Positions 11,451 through 23,399 of a DNA stretch of 30,621 nucleotides are shown one piece after another. Source of the stretch: Ophiosphaerella korrae (Eukaryota > Ascomycota > Dothideomycetes > Pleosporales > Phaeosphaeriaceae); contig JALNQF010000433.1 in assembly GCA_028456385.1 (NCBI GenBank), forward strand, positions 1 through 30,621, given 5' to 3'. The stretch's first letter is position 1; the number at the start of each line of letters is the position of its first letter. The position numbers and the translations under genes were made by a program. The notes under the pieces are model-generated. The model had not been told where the DNA came from and ran no database searches. It saw nothing but the letters and a program-made list of their open reading frames with translations.

Positions 11451-11628
11451 AGCGCGTAAGCTAGCTACTTAGGTAACGTAGTTAACTATAATTAGCTTTA
11501 GCGTAGCTTAGCTTGTAGTAAGATCTAGCGTTAGAGCGTTAGAAGAAATAGAGACTATAGTAGTATACTCTTATACTATATTAATACTCCTAGCCTAGAG
11601 CGTAAGCTAGCTAACTAGGTAGCGTAGT
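11451..11628 (+). repeat. 32-bp motif repeated at a spacing of about 146 bp
   Basis: The segments at 11451-11482 and 11597-11628 both read close to GCGTAAGCTAGCTA followed by CTAGGTA/TTAGGTA and CGTAGT. They differ at a few mainly transition sites. A weaker echo (TTAGCTAACTAGGTAA) occurs near 12080. The unit could belong to a diverged tandem repeat or to subterminal repeats of an element. The intervening sequence is not obviously duplicated. Confidence 0.4.
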
Positions 11629-12336
11629 AGGGCCTCTACTTCTAACATCCTTAAAGTATAACTTAGTGTATCTTTAGCCTTAAATAGCTATAGTAAGTAA
11701 CTTCTACTTTATTAGGAGAGCTAGTAGTAAAGGTGCTAGCTAAAAACTTATAGTTACTTTAGAATCTATCTTACTATATAAGGTAGCACTTTTATTAAGA
11801 TAAGCTCTTAAGTAATTAGTAGTAAAGTAGATATAATAAGTAGTAAGGTAAAGGGGCGCGCTAATAATAGATAGAGCTTAGTATAGGTAGGACTTAAACT
11901 TAAGCCTAGCTAGCGTAGCTAGACTTAACTAGAGTTCTAAGAAGAGCACTACTATCGCCTTTTCTAAGCTACAAGAAGATATAAATATAGTAGAGTAGGT
12001 AAGTACCTAAAGATATAAGCTTAGTAGTACTTAGAGCTTTAAGGCTTAAACTTCGCGTTAAAGTAATTAGCGCAAGGTATAAGTTAGCTAACTAGGTAAT
12101 ACTATAGTAGTCGCCCTACGCTGTTTAGTATAGCTAGCTAGTAGGGGTTAATACTCTCTTCTATTTACACGTAGCTATTACAAAGGTTACGTATTGTTTA
12201 TAGCTACTACTAGGTACTAGGCGCGCTACTACGTTATAGTAAGTATCTATAATTTACTTCTCTATACGCTAGTAAACGTATACAAGTTATTACTTTACTT
12301 TTAAACTTCTTTATTTAATTATAGTTAACTTCTTAC

Positions 12337-12366
12337 AATATTATCCTCTAGAATATTATCCTCTAG
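12337..12366 (+). repeat. 15-bp perfect tandem pair
   Basis: AATATTATCCTCTAG is repeated twice head to tail, and a third partial copy (AATATCTAAT) follows. This is a small slippage duplication with no indicated function. Confidence 0.85.
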
Positions 12367-14500
12367 AATATCTAATCGAGCTACTAAGAGGCTAGCGTAG
12401 ACGTAGAAATAGTAATAAACTAAGGCTAGTTCTAAAGCCTTGTAGAAGGCTATCTATAACTTACTCTCTTTTAAGGTCTCTACTAAGCTATAGCTATATC
12501 TTATCTAGTCTAAGTATAGCCCTAAGTAGCGACCTTAGGCTCCTAAGTCTAAGTAGCTTGTACTAATATAGTAAGACTTAGATACTATCTAATATATAGT
12601 ATCTATTATACATATAGCTATCTTAAACCTAAACTACGTTAATAGTACTAATATCTCTTACTACGCTATAATTTACTTTGTAGACTATATCTTAGTAAAG
12701 TAAGAGTAAACCTTACTAGGCTTAGTAGAGTCTATAAGATTAGTATATATTTAAAGTATACTTTACTATTACCTCTACACTAATATACTAACGTTATTAG
12801 CTAAAACTTAAATTTACTACTATAGAAGCCTATAGGTAGAACTTTTTATAAGCCTAGTTTAGAGTATAGATAAAGTATTAAGTAGCGCCTTTTATATCTA
12901 CTATACGTTAGCTAAAGAAACTAGCGCTTAACTTAGCTATAATAGAACTAGTTAATGTACTTAATAAGTTATTAAAGAAGTTAGCTACTCTACTTTATAA
13001 AGTTAACGAGCCTATATATAACTATATACGTTAGGGATATAGGGATATAGCTTAGGCTACTATCGCTAGTACTACCTCTAGTATATATAAGTTTACTACA
13101 ACCTAGTAGGCGTAGTTAAATAAAGACTCTAGCTGCACTAGTACTTCTAGTTACTATATAGGTAGTATTAGGAGTATATTAGCTATATCTATATTAACTA
13201 GTAGTAGAACTAGTTACTACTACGACGATAGAGACGATAGCTATTTCTATTCTATAATACTTGTTCTTAGTAAAGGTAGTAACCTTAAGCTACCTAAGAC
13301 TAGCCTCTAGGTTTATATTAAACCTAGCGATGTTATCTTCTTCTTTACTAACTAGTAGCTGCACAAGTTAGATATTAACAATAACTCTCTAGACTTAGTA
13401 GGGTCTTAGATAGTCTTTATAATCTAGACTAATTAGTAGATAATAAGTTATACTAAGTCTAATATATATAAAAACCTAAAGTATAGAGATTTCTACTACG
13501 TTAAGCAAAATAATAGAGACGTAGAGGCTATTAATAATAGTAAATAGGGTAATAACAAGACGTATAATTTAGTATCTTAGGTAGCTAGCCTATAGCTTAA
13601 GTAAATAATATACATGTTAATAACTCCTTATACGTTCTATAGACTATACGCTAAGAACGTAGCTAGCGTAGAGACTAGAAACTAATTATGCTCGTAACTA
13701 TAGTAAGCTAAAACAAATTAGCAAATATTGTATTAAGGTAGTGTATATTATTAATAGGTAATTATTAATCAATTCTACAACCTAGGCTAACTAAACTATT
13801 ACATATCTAGAAGGCTACGCTTACGTATAGAAAAGGGAGCTCTAAGGCGTATTATAAGTAGGATATATAAGTATATACTAGCGTAAGTTAATATAAGTTA
13901 TTTGCTATTTATAGTAATTCCTACCTAGAAAAAGACTTAACCTTTTTATATATAGAGTAGAGCTAGAGTTACGTATAAGAGCTTAGCTTCTAATTAGTCT
14001 ATATACTAACTTCTAGCTAGTAAAAGCTTTAGTTTGTCCTAGCCTCCTAGCATTCTCTAGCCTAAATAAACTATTAGAGAAGCAGCGCTACATCCTACTA
14101 CTATTAGAAAGCCCTTAAAGAGTATTACAATTTGTATATTAAGTATACTATACTTAAGACTATAAGTAGTAGTATATATAGACTACAAGTATCTTAAAGC
14201 TTAGTAGAGTAGTAATTCTACTATATAGTTACGTAGGGTCGCCTAAAATATAAGCTAGTTTCCTTAAAGATATTCTTCTAAGTATCTTAATATTGTGCTA
14301 AGGAGACTTTACACGCTAAAACTTTAAGATATTACCTATACTAATACGATATTACTATTAATACTATATACAACAATTATTACAGTATTACTATAAGGAA
14401 CGCTCTAAGCTTATAAATAATTACTAGTAGCTACGTAAATTTTATAGCTTAGAGTAGTAGTAGGTACTAACAATCTACTTATAGGTATATACTACTTATA

Positions 14501-17500
14501 GTAGTAGTATAGCTACTTCTTACTAGCGATATCGTGTTTATTACTATATTAGATTAACGTAATTAGCTAGTCTAGTAGCAAAGCTTAATAAAAATAGTTG
14601 TATAAAGAAGCCTAATTAATTAATAGAATACCTATTCCTACTTTATAGCTCTTAGCGCATATATTCTAATATTAGATTTACTCTACCTAGAGTAGACTTT
14701 CTATAGGGTATAAATATAGAATAGGTAACAAAAGTACTACTATATTTATTTTAACTTGCTATAGCTTTACTTATTACATTAACTTAACTATAGCCTTAAA
14801 TATAGACCTCTTATTACTCCTAATTAGGTTAATACAATAGGCAAGTTTAAACCTATATAATTTAGCTTGTACTAATCTAATTGTTATAGCTATTAAAATT
14901 ATAATAAACCTAACCCTTCTACTATCTTAAAAATATAAGCGATAAAGATAAATAGTAAGTAAATTTGTAGATAACACCTAAAGAGATAAGTAAGAATAGA
15001 TTACCTACTTAGGTAGTAATAAGGTAAGATACGTATATTAATATTATTATAGTAGTAGTAGGGTTATTTCCTATATAGAATATATAGTCGCGATAAGCTT
15101 AAAAATAGGAACTAGAAAATTTCCTAATGCAAGTTCTACTCTTATACATAACTTCTTAGTAATTAAGATTAAAAAATTATTTAGTAATTAATACTTCTAC
15201 ACAATTACCTATTATAGTAAAATTAGATAAGATATAGTTAAAACTTAAAATTATAAAAATCTCTAATTTTAATATACTAATAGCTTATATAATAGTAAAG
15301 TAGCTTAAATGTTAGTATAAAATAGAAAAGTAACTAAAATTACCTTAAAATTAAGCTTTTTACATAAATAGTAACCTCCTACTATTCTAATACGTATAAG
15401 CCTTTCTTCTTCTTATAAAGTCTTATTAGTTATACTATCTACTAACTCTTTAGTAACTAAGCCTATAGTAAAAGCGTTTGCAAAAGTTATAACTAATAGT
15501 AAAGGTATATAGTAACTCTATTAATTTCCTAGGAGATAATAAGTAAGATAGGATACTAGATAGTTAGTCCTATCGCCTTATAATACGTAGGTAGCTAATA
15601 CGTAAACTAGTACGGAAAATATTCTTATTATAACTACGAGGTATATATAGCGACTATATTAACTAACCTAGCTATAGCTAGATCTAGTTATATTTACTAT
15701 CCTCGCTAACTCCTACGTTAATACGCTTACTTACTATCCTACTAATATCTTCTCCTACCTAATATTAAAGTGCTCCTCCCTATAGTTACGCGATATTCTT
15801 AAACCTCTTCTACTCTTCTACTACCTATATATACGTTAAAATTAGTACTATATATAAGAAGGATAATAAGAAAAGTAATACGTTTAAGACTAGTTAGCGT
15901 TAATATTATATTAGGTATAGAGCGTAGAGGAACGCTTTAGCTTAAAATAAAGATATATTATACTAAAGTAATAGATATTAAAGTTATTAACAATTTCTAT
16001 ACTCTCTTATAGCTAGTAATTAGACCTTTACATTATCTATAACTATAGAGACGTATAGTATATCTACTATACGCACTTCTCTATCTATTAAATACCCTAA
16101 ACTTAATAAAGCAAGATTTTAATCTTTATTAGAAAGTAGTAGGGGATATCTAGATTAAGTATATCCTAATAGCTCTACAAATCCTTCTTGTATAACGTGT
16201 AGTAGTATAGTTTTACTACGCCTACTATCTAGTCTAAGAAGTAAGAAACTATTTAATCTTAGTCTATAGCTATCTTATCCTTATACAAGAGTAAGCGCTA
16301 TTTATCTAACTCTTTCTATAGTTTATACGTTTGTTAGTAAAAGCGTATATTATCTCTACTAAACCCTAGATTACTACTAGTAGTATAAGGTCTATATTTA
16401 CTTATACCTTTGTCTTTATTCTTGTTATCTTTATCCTTATTATCTTCTAGGTAGTTACTATTATAACTAGTAGTATTACTATAGAAACTACTTATCTAGT
16501 CTATATTGTATAGCGTTAAGCTTCTACGATTACACGCAATATTACTAAATTAGTATCCTAATAACAACTATAAGTCTAGCAATACCTAGGTTATTTAGAT
16601 AACCTAGCCTCTCTTACTAAGAATACTAGGATATAGCGCTATTAAGTTTAGAGGTAATTTTAGCTTATTATAATAGATAATTACTATTACAACTAATAAG
16701 CCTTATAGTATAGGGTAAAGACTAATATTAGCTATCTAGTAAGCTATCTTGTTACTAAGACTATTACTAATAATAAGTTTATCTCTAGTCTTTATTCCTA
16801 GATAGGATTTTTATAAAGAGTAAGACTAAGTAACCCTCTCTATTCTAGATATAGATAGGTGTCGTAATTAGGATAATAATACTTATCGCAACGTTGTAGT
16901 AGGCACTATACTCTAGTCTTGTAGTCTAAGACTAATTTATAATAGATTGTGTTCCTTCTTCTATACTAGATAGTTACTTAGTTTATACTATTAAGAAGTT
17001 GTTACTAAAGCTTTATAGGATACGTTGTTAACCTAGCTAAGTTTATCTTTATAGCTCTTCCTAATTTTACTATTACTAGTATTACTCCTCTCTATACGCC
17101 TATCTAAATCTAGATTAGTATATTAATTACTCTCTATTTCTTTAAAAAGAGAGATAAGTTATCTTAGAGAATAGAATAGCTCCTTAACTATTCCCTAAGT
17201 ATATATACTATTGTTACTATTCTCTTCTTTAAGGCTATTTTAAGATAGGACTAGGCTTCTAGCGCTACTACTTTAGCTATTAAGAGGGCTAAGAGTAGGC
17301 TTATTACTAGCTCTAGAATAGAAATCTAAGCTACTAGGTATAAGTATATAGTTAAGTATAAGACTCTCTACCTATTACTTAGGTAGCCTTTACTACTTCG
17401 CTAAGTAAGGGTCTTCTAGCTCTAGTTCTAATATAATATCTAATATCTCTACTAAAGAGATTATTATATTACTAGATAAATAGTATATTTATTTGCGTAT

Positions 17501-19349
17501 TAATAGTAGTCTATTTATTACGTTGACGCTAAAGCGTAGTTTATCCTCTACTAGTAATAGCTCTAAAGATATTAAAATAGGCTCCTTAACTAGTACTAGA
17601 ATACTACTTACTATAGCAAATACTTTCTATACTTTCTATAGAGAGGACACGTATACTAGCTACGTCTAGATTACTATCTTATCTAGTATAGTATCCTTTA
17701 GTGCCTAGCGCTCTATTACTAGGCTTAACTTGCGTTATATTATAATACTCTTTAGCTACGTTGCTCTTTACAAGTAAAAGAAATTCTATTACAAATTAGT
17801 AAATAAGTACTATATTCTACTTATATACTTACCTAGGCTATTTCTATTAAATAAACTATTTAGAGCTAAGTTTATCTTTGTAATACTTGTAGCGCAGCCT
17901 ATCTCTTTTCTAGTAAGTAATTCCCTACTAAACTAGTAATACTCTAGCTTCTCTAGTTTAGAAGTAGTACTAAGACTACTAACTATATCTACGCCTATAT
18001 ATTAGTTTAGTTCTATTAGCTTATAATAGTTAGTAAGTAAGTAATACTATAGTCTAGTAAAGTAGAAGCGTCTATAGCTCTAGGTAGAGTAAGTACTCTT
18101 AGATTAAAAGAGTGTAATATATTTAAATCTAGTATTAGGAAATTGTTAATATAGAACTACTTTCTATTATCTTTAGAGCTAACTCCTAAATAGCTATACT
18201 CTACTATCTTTATTATAGCTATTAATTTAGCCCTAGATTTTAGCTTAGGCTTAGACGCTTAAGGAACGTATAGAACAATTTTTATAGGAAAAGAAAGGGC
18301 TAATAATAAGGTACTATAAGAGGAGGCTATTTTTAGTATAGAAATCTAGTAACTTCTCTAATTATAAGGAGTTTAATAGAAGTAGCTCTCTCTAAACTAA
18401 GCGTTGCTTTATATATTATAGTTAATACTACTACCTAAGAATAGCTTATAGAAATACTATATCTATCGCAAAAATTGTTGTAGTAGGCGTAGTAACTAGT
18501 ATAAGGGCGCTCTCTATAGAGAGGATAAATAAACTTAAAGCCTAGTAGTATTAGTATCTCTAAGAGGAACTATATATTACCCTTCTAAGTAGTATAGATA
18601 AGCTTATTATATTAAGAGTTAGCCTAGCTTATATAACAATTAGCTAGTAAATAGTTATTATAACTAGGTCGTGTATATCTTTTAGCTATCTAAGAATCTA
18701 TATTACTTTAGATAAAACTACTAATTACTAGCTTCTTCTTTAATCCCTAACTACCTTCTTACGTAAGATAGGTCTGTACTAGATAACGTATAAATACGCA
18801 ATTCTTACTAATAGCGCCTTATACTATCTAGTAATTAGACTTTAGGGCTTTATTCGCCTCTTATAGCACGCCTAAAGCTATCTCTAAGCTATTAGCTACT
18901 AACTTCTAGATATTAGCCCCCTACTAGTTATATTATAATATTATAGCAATACTATATACTTTATACAAGGTAGAGTATCCTACTAGCGCTAATATAGACG
19001 CTAAAACAGCCTAAATTAATACGTTATATAGGTAAATAGCTATATTACTACCTAAAGGATTAGTCTAGCGTATTTAACTAAAGGAGTAGGGCGCAATATA
19101 GGCGTATTAGAGCTAAGACAATAGTATAAGAGATATATATTCGTTTACTTAAAATAGAAATAGGAAAGGGCGTAGTAAATACTAGTAGTAAGTCTAGAGT
19201 AGAAGAAGAAGTATTATAAGACTATATACTAGTATAGCTATATAATAGGTAGTAAGCTTTACCCTTTAGCTATAGCTACTACTAACGTAAAGTAAGTAAG
19301 TATCTTAAGAGAGAAGAGAGAAAGCTTATAATAAAGAATAGAGAGAAGT
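14501..19349. other. RIP-degraded repeat DNA, family not identified (right half)
   Basis: This continues the CA/TG-poor, stop-filled sequence up to the gypsy insertion site. The last 50 bp are purine-rich on the + strand (AGAGAGAAGAGAGAAAGC and similar), and this character resumes beyond the insertion at 26383. The gypsy element therefore interrupted one continuous older sequence. I recognised no domain on either strand. A tandem 11-mer (TACTTTCTATA) near 17625 is the only clear small repeat. Confidence 0.55.
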
Positions 19350-19354
19350 AAAAG
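19350..19354 (+). repeat. Target site duplication, left (AAAAG)
   Basis: The five bases AAAAG immediately outside the left LTR are repeated exactly outside the right LTR at 26378-26382. A 5-bp duplication is the usual product of a Ty3/gypsy integrase and fixes both element ends. Confidence 0.9.
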
Positions 19355-19783
19355 TGTTACTAGCTTACTAGGGTTAACTTCCTAGTAGCCTAAGAGGTGT
19401 TAGTAGATTATAAGGTAATAGTAAAAGTTCGTGTTATAATCTATAATAAGCTATAGATAATAGAAGATATTCTATAACTATCTTAGTATTGTCGCTCGTA
19501 GTTAGTAATTAAATTACTAATACTATCTTAATAATACGCGTCGCTACTAACTATATACTTGTCCTAATCTATTAATCTATTACTACTAAGAATAATAGAT
19601 CGTAGATTACTTTAATCTATAATCTATTAACGCTAAGGGTCTATAGATTATAGATTACCCTAGGTATCCTAATTATATGTAGTTTCCTAATTAAGTTCGT
19701 ATTCTTCGTGTTTATAAGAACTCGATCCTTTAGTTGTAGGGCTAATTAGTTCTATCTGTATTTCTCTTGTTACTATCGTAACA
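19355..19783 (-). repeat. Left LTR (3' LTR of the gypsy element)
   Basis: The ends read TGTTAC...GTAACA on the + strand, the canonical TG...CA boundaries. It is 429 bp, the same length as its partner at 25949-26377. By hand alignment the two differ at about 24 positions, all transitions, with no indel. It contains an internal hairpin (AATCTATAATCTAT at 19614 against ATAGATTATAGATT at 19643). The promoter and polyadenylation signal should lie here, but I cannot place them. Confidence 0.95.
19614..19656. repeat. Hairpin inside the LTR
   Basis: The 14-mer AATCTATAATCTAT (19614-19627) is followed after 15 bp by its exact reverse complement (19643-19656). The same structure is present in the right LTR and, in the other orientation, in the LTR at 30071. 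In the degraded copy at 27611 this region has become a 30-bp tandem repeat. Such a structure may act in RNA dimerisation or transcript termination, but that is a guess. Confidence 0.8.
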
Positions 19784-19797
19784 CTATCCCCTCTTCT
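19784..19797 (-). other. Polypurine tract of the gypsy element
   Basis: Directly inside the 3' LTR the minus strand reads AGAAGAGGGGATAG, a purine run ending at the LTR boundary. This is where plus-strand DNA synthesis would start. The equivalent run in the degraded copy (next to 27838) is also purine-rich. Its place at this end confirms the minus-strand orientation. Confidence 0.8.
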
Positions 19798-20459
19798 AGG
19801 CAGGTCCTCGTTTATCTGTCCTAGAGCTAAGGTTATTAACCTACTTTCTTCGTTAATTTCTAGTTTCTTATTACTCTCTATAGTTACCTCTTCTATACGT
19901 TGTTAATATCTTCTTACTAATTGCGTGTTACGCAATAGTGTCGAAATATTTCCTTGTTCTCGTTATACTTCCTCTAAGTTAAATCCTAAGTACTCTCCTT
20001 ATATAGTTTCTGCAAACAATAGTAGAGCTTATAAGGCGTATATTTGTATAAACGTTTGTAGTTTCTATAACGTGTCTAGTGTCTCTCTTATAGAGTGTAT
20101 GTTTATTATGCTTATTCTTGTATCTAGGCTTAATAATAATAGGGAGAGCTGTTAACTAGGCTTAAGAGAAATTACTATCTTAAATTGTAGAGGCTAAAGC
20201 TAAGCGTAAGTAGATCTAGGAGCTTGCGTAGAGTAAGCTAGTAGAGAATTAAGCTTGTCTCTCTCGTCTTTATAAGATAAAGGCGCTAAATAATAAGAAA
20301 TTAGCTGTATAGTTAGTAGCTCTAGAAGCTAAGCTAGACTTAGATAAAGTATTTAGTGTTGCTGTAGTAGGTCCTACGTTAGGCGCTCCTATTACCTCTC
20401 TATCTAGCGATAGTAATGTTAGTTCTCTTAGTTCGCCGCTAGGCGTTCTAGAGGGTTTT
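19798..20459 (-). other. Gypsy element 3' region after the chromodomain
   Basis: This stretch lies between the chromodomain relic and the polypurine tract. It is about 660 bp and is conserved in the second copy (27853-28500). No domain is recognisable. It may be the C-terminal tail of the polyprotein plus 3' untranslated sequence. A 76-codon open frame on the + strand (19925-20155) is antisense to the element and has no recognisable content, so I treat it as chance. Confidence 0.6.
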
Positions 20460-20640
20460 AACTTTAGAAGTCCTCTAGTTTCTTAGAGTAGTTAAGGTTG
20501 TCCTCTAGTTCCTATATTTCTTCCTATAGTTATCTTTTTTTATCTATACCTATCTATTTTACTATATAGTAGTTTCTACTATTATAGAACTAGTGTGCTA
20601 GGATTTCTTTTACTTCTTATTCTTTTTATTCTCTATACGT
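20460..20640 (-). pseudogene. Chromodomain at the end of the pol polyprotein
   Basis: The minus strand reads KE*EVKEILAH*FYNSRN, then YYIVK*IGIDKK, then L*EEI*ELEDN. This matches the chromodomain pattern 'YEVEEIL..R......Y.VKW.GY......WE....L'. Trp positions of the pattern are stops (TGG to TAG), as expected from RIP. In chromoviruses this domain follows the integrase and is known in some elements to bind methylated H3K9 and steer integration to heterochromatin. That fits the nested insertions here, although targeting by this element is inferred. Confidence 0.8.
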
Positions 20641-21199
20641 ATCTACTTTATACACTAGTAGTTTTACGTTTTATAGTACTGTCTTAAGTAGTACTATATA
20701 GAAGGTTAGGTGTATCCTTATTTTATTTAGTAGCTTTAGTTTAAATATAACTAGCGTAACTTCTTTCTTAATTTTGTATAGTCTTATCTTAACGTAGTCT
20801 AGTTTTAAGCTTAGTCTCTTACTCTTAATATTTTTCTATACTAACTATACTTTTTCTCCCTTTCTAAATTAGGGTCCCTCTTTATATTTCTTGTTATAGT
20901 ACTTTACTATTCGATTATATAGGAATTCTACGTCCTATCTTAATTACTTGTGTATATCTTTAAGTCTATTAGCAAAGTTTTCTCCTCTTAGAGACTAAGA
21001 TATTTCTAGTCTTAGTATTCTATATATACTAGGGTTAAATCTATAGTTTGTAAAGAAAGGTAATACTCCTATTATCTTATTCTTTGCGCTATTAAATGCT
21101 AACTGTGCTATAAGTAGTAGCTATACCTAGTTGTTCTAGTTATAATTAAGGTAGTATCTTAAGTATTGTTCTACTGTTTAATTTATGCGTTCTAATTAT
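20641..21199 (-). pseudogene. Integrase C-terminal region relic
   Basis: Between the integrase core and the chromodomain the minus strand reads KLDYVKIRLYKIKKEV, then FKLKLLNKIRIHLTFYIVLL. This is the gypsy 'KL..K..GP..I......AY.L.LP...+IHPVFHVSLL' region (GPY/F module), with RIP-type substitutions such as Pro to Leu, Gly to Arg and His to Tyr. It normally takes part in DNA binding and integrase multimerisation. The frame is broken by stops. Confidence 0.75.
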
Positions 21200-21725
21200 C
21201 TATCTATCTATAGGTAGTATACTATTAACATTGTATATTTAATTCCTAATTGTGCTATTATTATTCCCTATAGTTTTAATATAAATCTTACGTCTCTATC
21301 TATTATAATCTTGTCTAGTAGTCTGTGTTAGCTAATTACGGTTCCTAGAACCTAGTGTACTATAACTTCTATTCTACTTTTCTCCTTATATAGTCTAAAA
21401 TATAAGTACTTTATAAGTTTATCTACTATTGTTAGGATTCTGTCGTACTTAACTCTTAATATTAGGTCTTTTAACTTAAGTAGTTTTGTAATAAAATCTA
21501 TTGTAATAACTCTTTATAGTTATTCTAGTACTTCTACTAGTTGTAACTTTCTATATAGTGTATGCCTACTATACTTATTCCTTTAGTATTCTATACAATC
21601 TTGTAGTACTTCTATTACTAGTTGTTTTACTCTTAGGATATAGTAATCTCTTAGCAGTCTATCTAGTATTTTATTAATTCCTTAATATCTATATACTAGT
21701 AGTTTATAGAACTATTGTATAAATT
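21200..21725 (-). pseudogene. Integrase relic (zinc finger and catalytic core)
   Basis: From right to left the minus strand shows LLRDYYILRVKQLVIEV, then QDCIEY*RNKYSRHTLYR, then VITIDFITKLLKLKD and ILTIVDKLIKYLYF. This is the gypsy integrase order: an HHCC finger (the first Cys retained, the second read as Tyr), then the first catalytic Asp in the TIDFIT block, then the VDR.TK.A.F block. Integrase joins the DNA copy to the host chromosome, and the AAAAG duplication is its footprint. The glutamate of the DDE triad was not pinned down. Stops and lost residues make it inactive. Confidence 0.82.
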
Positions 21726-21989
21726 CTCTTTATATTCTTCCTAGAATGTACGTTCTTCTATAGGCTTTTGCGAGACTTTCTTTAATTTTAAGTTTTTCTA
21801 TCTCTTTAGGGGCTTTTCTTGTTTCTTCCTAAATCTATTTGTCTAGCTCGCTACTCTTTCTTTTAAGTATTGCAGCTATTTTAGTTGTATTTAGGACTAA
21901 ATGTCCTTCTTTGTTTTTAACTAGAACTATACTAGTAGCGCTTACTTCTCTCTATAAGTCTAGTCTTCTACTAAAGGCGTCTATAAATT

Positions 21990-22345
21990 AGTTATCTTTC
22001 CCTTTCATATATATAATTTCTATATTAAATATTAATAAGAATTCCTACTATCTTGTGTATTGTTATATTAGTTCTTTATTTAGTATAAATCTTATAAGAT
22101 TTCTATAGTCTATATAGACCTTTATTTAGTATTTTGCTCCTTGTAAGTATACTCTCTATTGTTTAAATACTTTATAGATTGCTAGTATCTCTTTGTTGTA
22201 AATTAGATAGTTAAGCTCTACTAGCTTTATTTTCTTAGAGTAGTATTTAACTAAATGTTCTTTCTTAGTCTTTAGGTTTTCTTGTATTAGTGCTATCCTA
22301 TAGACTAAATTAGATGCGTCTGTTTTTACTATTGCTAGTAGGTCT
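21990..22345 (-). pseudogene. RNase H relic
   Basis: The minus strand reads LAIVKTDASNLVYRIALIQ, then HLVKYYSKKIKLVELNYLIYN, then KEILAIYKVFKQ*RVYLQGAKY, VYIDYRNLIRF and IIYMKGKDN*FIDAFSRR. This is the RNase H-like domain of Ty3/gypsy pol (motifs 'TDAS..G.GAVL.Q', 'KELLAI..A...WR.YL', 'TDH..L', 'ADALSR'). The catalytic Asp of TDAS is kept, and other positions show Gly to Arg/Tyr, Trp to stop and His to Tyr changes. It would remove RNA from the RNA-DNA hybrid. Confidence 0.85.
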
Positions 22346-22699
22346 AGGTTGTATATTCTAATAACTAGGTTTTCTATAAACTTCTTCTTAATCTTCTTAA
22401 ATACTTTATTGCATTTTTTTATCTATTTAAATAGTATATCCTTCTTTATAAGCCTTGTTATTAGTTCTATATCTTTAGACTATCTTACTATTAACTTTTT
22501 GTAAAAGTTAGCTAGGCTATAAAATTGTTGTACTTCCTTTAGGTTCTTTAGTATTAGCTATTTGTTAATTAATCTAATTTTTTCTAGATTAATCTTAATT
22601 TTTCCTAGTTCGATAATAAATCTAAGGAAGTCTATTTCCTTTATATAGAATTTACATTTTCTTATTTTAAAGAATAGTTTACTTTCTACTAGTTTTTCT

Positions 22700-23190
22700 A
22701 GCACTTTGTGTATATACTATACGTGTTCTTCTTCTATTTCTAAGAATATAAGGATGTTATCTAGGTATACAAATGTAAATATATCTAAGTACTCTCTTAG
22801 TACTATATTTATTCTTTCCTAGAAGGCTACTAGTGCGTTTGTTAAGCTAAAGGGTATAACTAGGTATTTATATAGTCTATATTGTGTTCTAAATACTATT
22901 TTCTATTTATTACCTTTCTTAATTCTAATCTAGTAGTAGGCGTTCTAGATATCTAGTTTTGTAAAGATTCTTGCTTTCTATAGTCTATCTTGTATTACGT
23001 CTATTTGTAGTAAGGGATATTAGTTCTTATTTGTAATTGCGTTAGTTTTTCTAAAGTCTACGTAAGGTCTTTTATTACTTATTCTCTTTTTGTCTACAAA
23101 TATAAGTCTATATACTACTAAGGACTTATATTCTTATATCTATCCTTTCTTTAGTGCGTTTTTAATAAACGTTTGTTTAATCTTAGATTT
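22700..23190 (-). pseudogene. Reverse transcriptase relic
   Basis: The minus strand reads RPYVDFRKTNAITNKN*YPL, then IFTKLDI*NAYY*IRIKKGN, then FRTQYRLYKYLVIPFSLTNA and FVYLDNILIF. These are the finger, palm and active-site blocks of Ty3/gypsy reverse transcriptase in order. The active-site motif YLDD appears as YLDN (22756-22767), so one catalytic aspartate is gone. The palm Asp in KLD is kept. Trp codons have become stops. Length and spacing match a full domain with no deletion that I can see. Confidence 0.92.
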
Positions 23191-23399
23191 TTCTTCTATT
23201 TTTCTATAAACTAGGCTCTATCCTACGTCTTTATCTTCTTTTAGATCTATCGCTAAATCCTATAGTTAATATTCTAGGAGGTAATCTTTAGGTTCTATAA
23301 GCTATTTTTCCTATTTCTTATATTCTTCTAGGAATTCTCCTTTGTATGTAGCTATGTTAGCTTTTAATATTTCTTTCTTAAGGTAGCTAATTTTCCCTA

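Larger units (their letters stand above)
9395..14500. other. RIP-degraded repeat DNA, family not identified (left half)
   Basis: This long stretch has the same CA/TG-poor composition. Several stretches read in one frame for over 100 codons if TAA and TAG are ignored (for example + strand from about 9956 and from about 12940). RIP converts all stops to TAA/TAG, so this test does not discriminate and no gene is called. Structure seen: a hairpin at 10931-11000, a pyrimidine-rich low-complexity tract at 11221-11320, a 32-bp motif at 11451 that recurs at 11597, and a 15-bp tandem at 12337-12366. Confidence 0.55.

Noticed and set aside
12940..13660. Apparently coherent + strand frame rich in Leu, Ser and Thr
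   Set aside because: The same read-through problem applies; neighbouring frames look equally plausible and no motif supports it.
16550..17330. Apparently coherent minus-strand frame with Ser/Asn-rich segments
   Set aside because: There is no recognised domain, and composition alone can produce it in CA/TG-depleted DNA.
18650..19349. Frame that appears to continue across the gypsy insertion into 26383-26700
   Set aside because: At least two other frames in the left flank read equally well through stops, so continuity across the insertion is not evidence of a gene.
19925..20155. 76-codon open frame on the + strand
   Set aside because: It is antisense to the gypsy element's 3' region, shows no domain or credible upstream signal, and is interrupted in the collinear second copy. 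It looks like chance.
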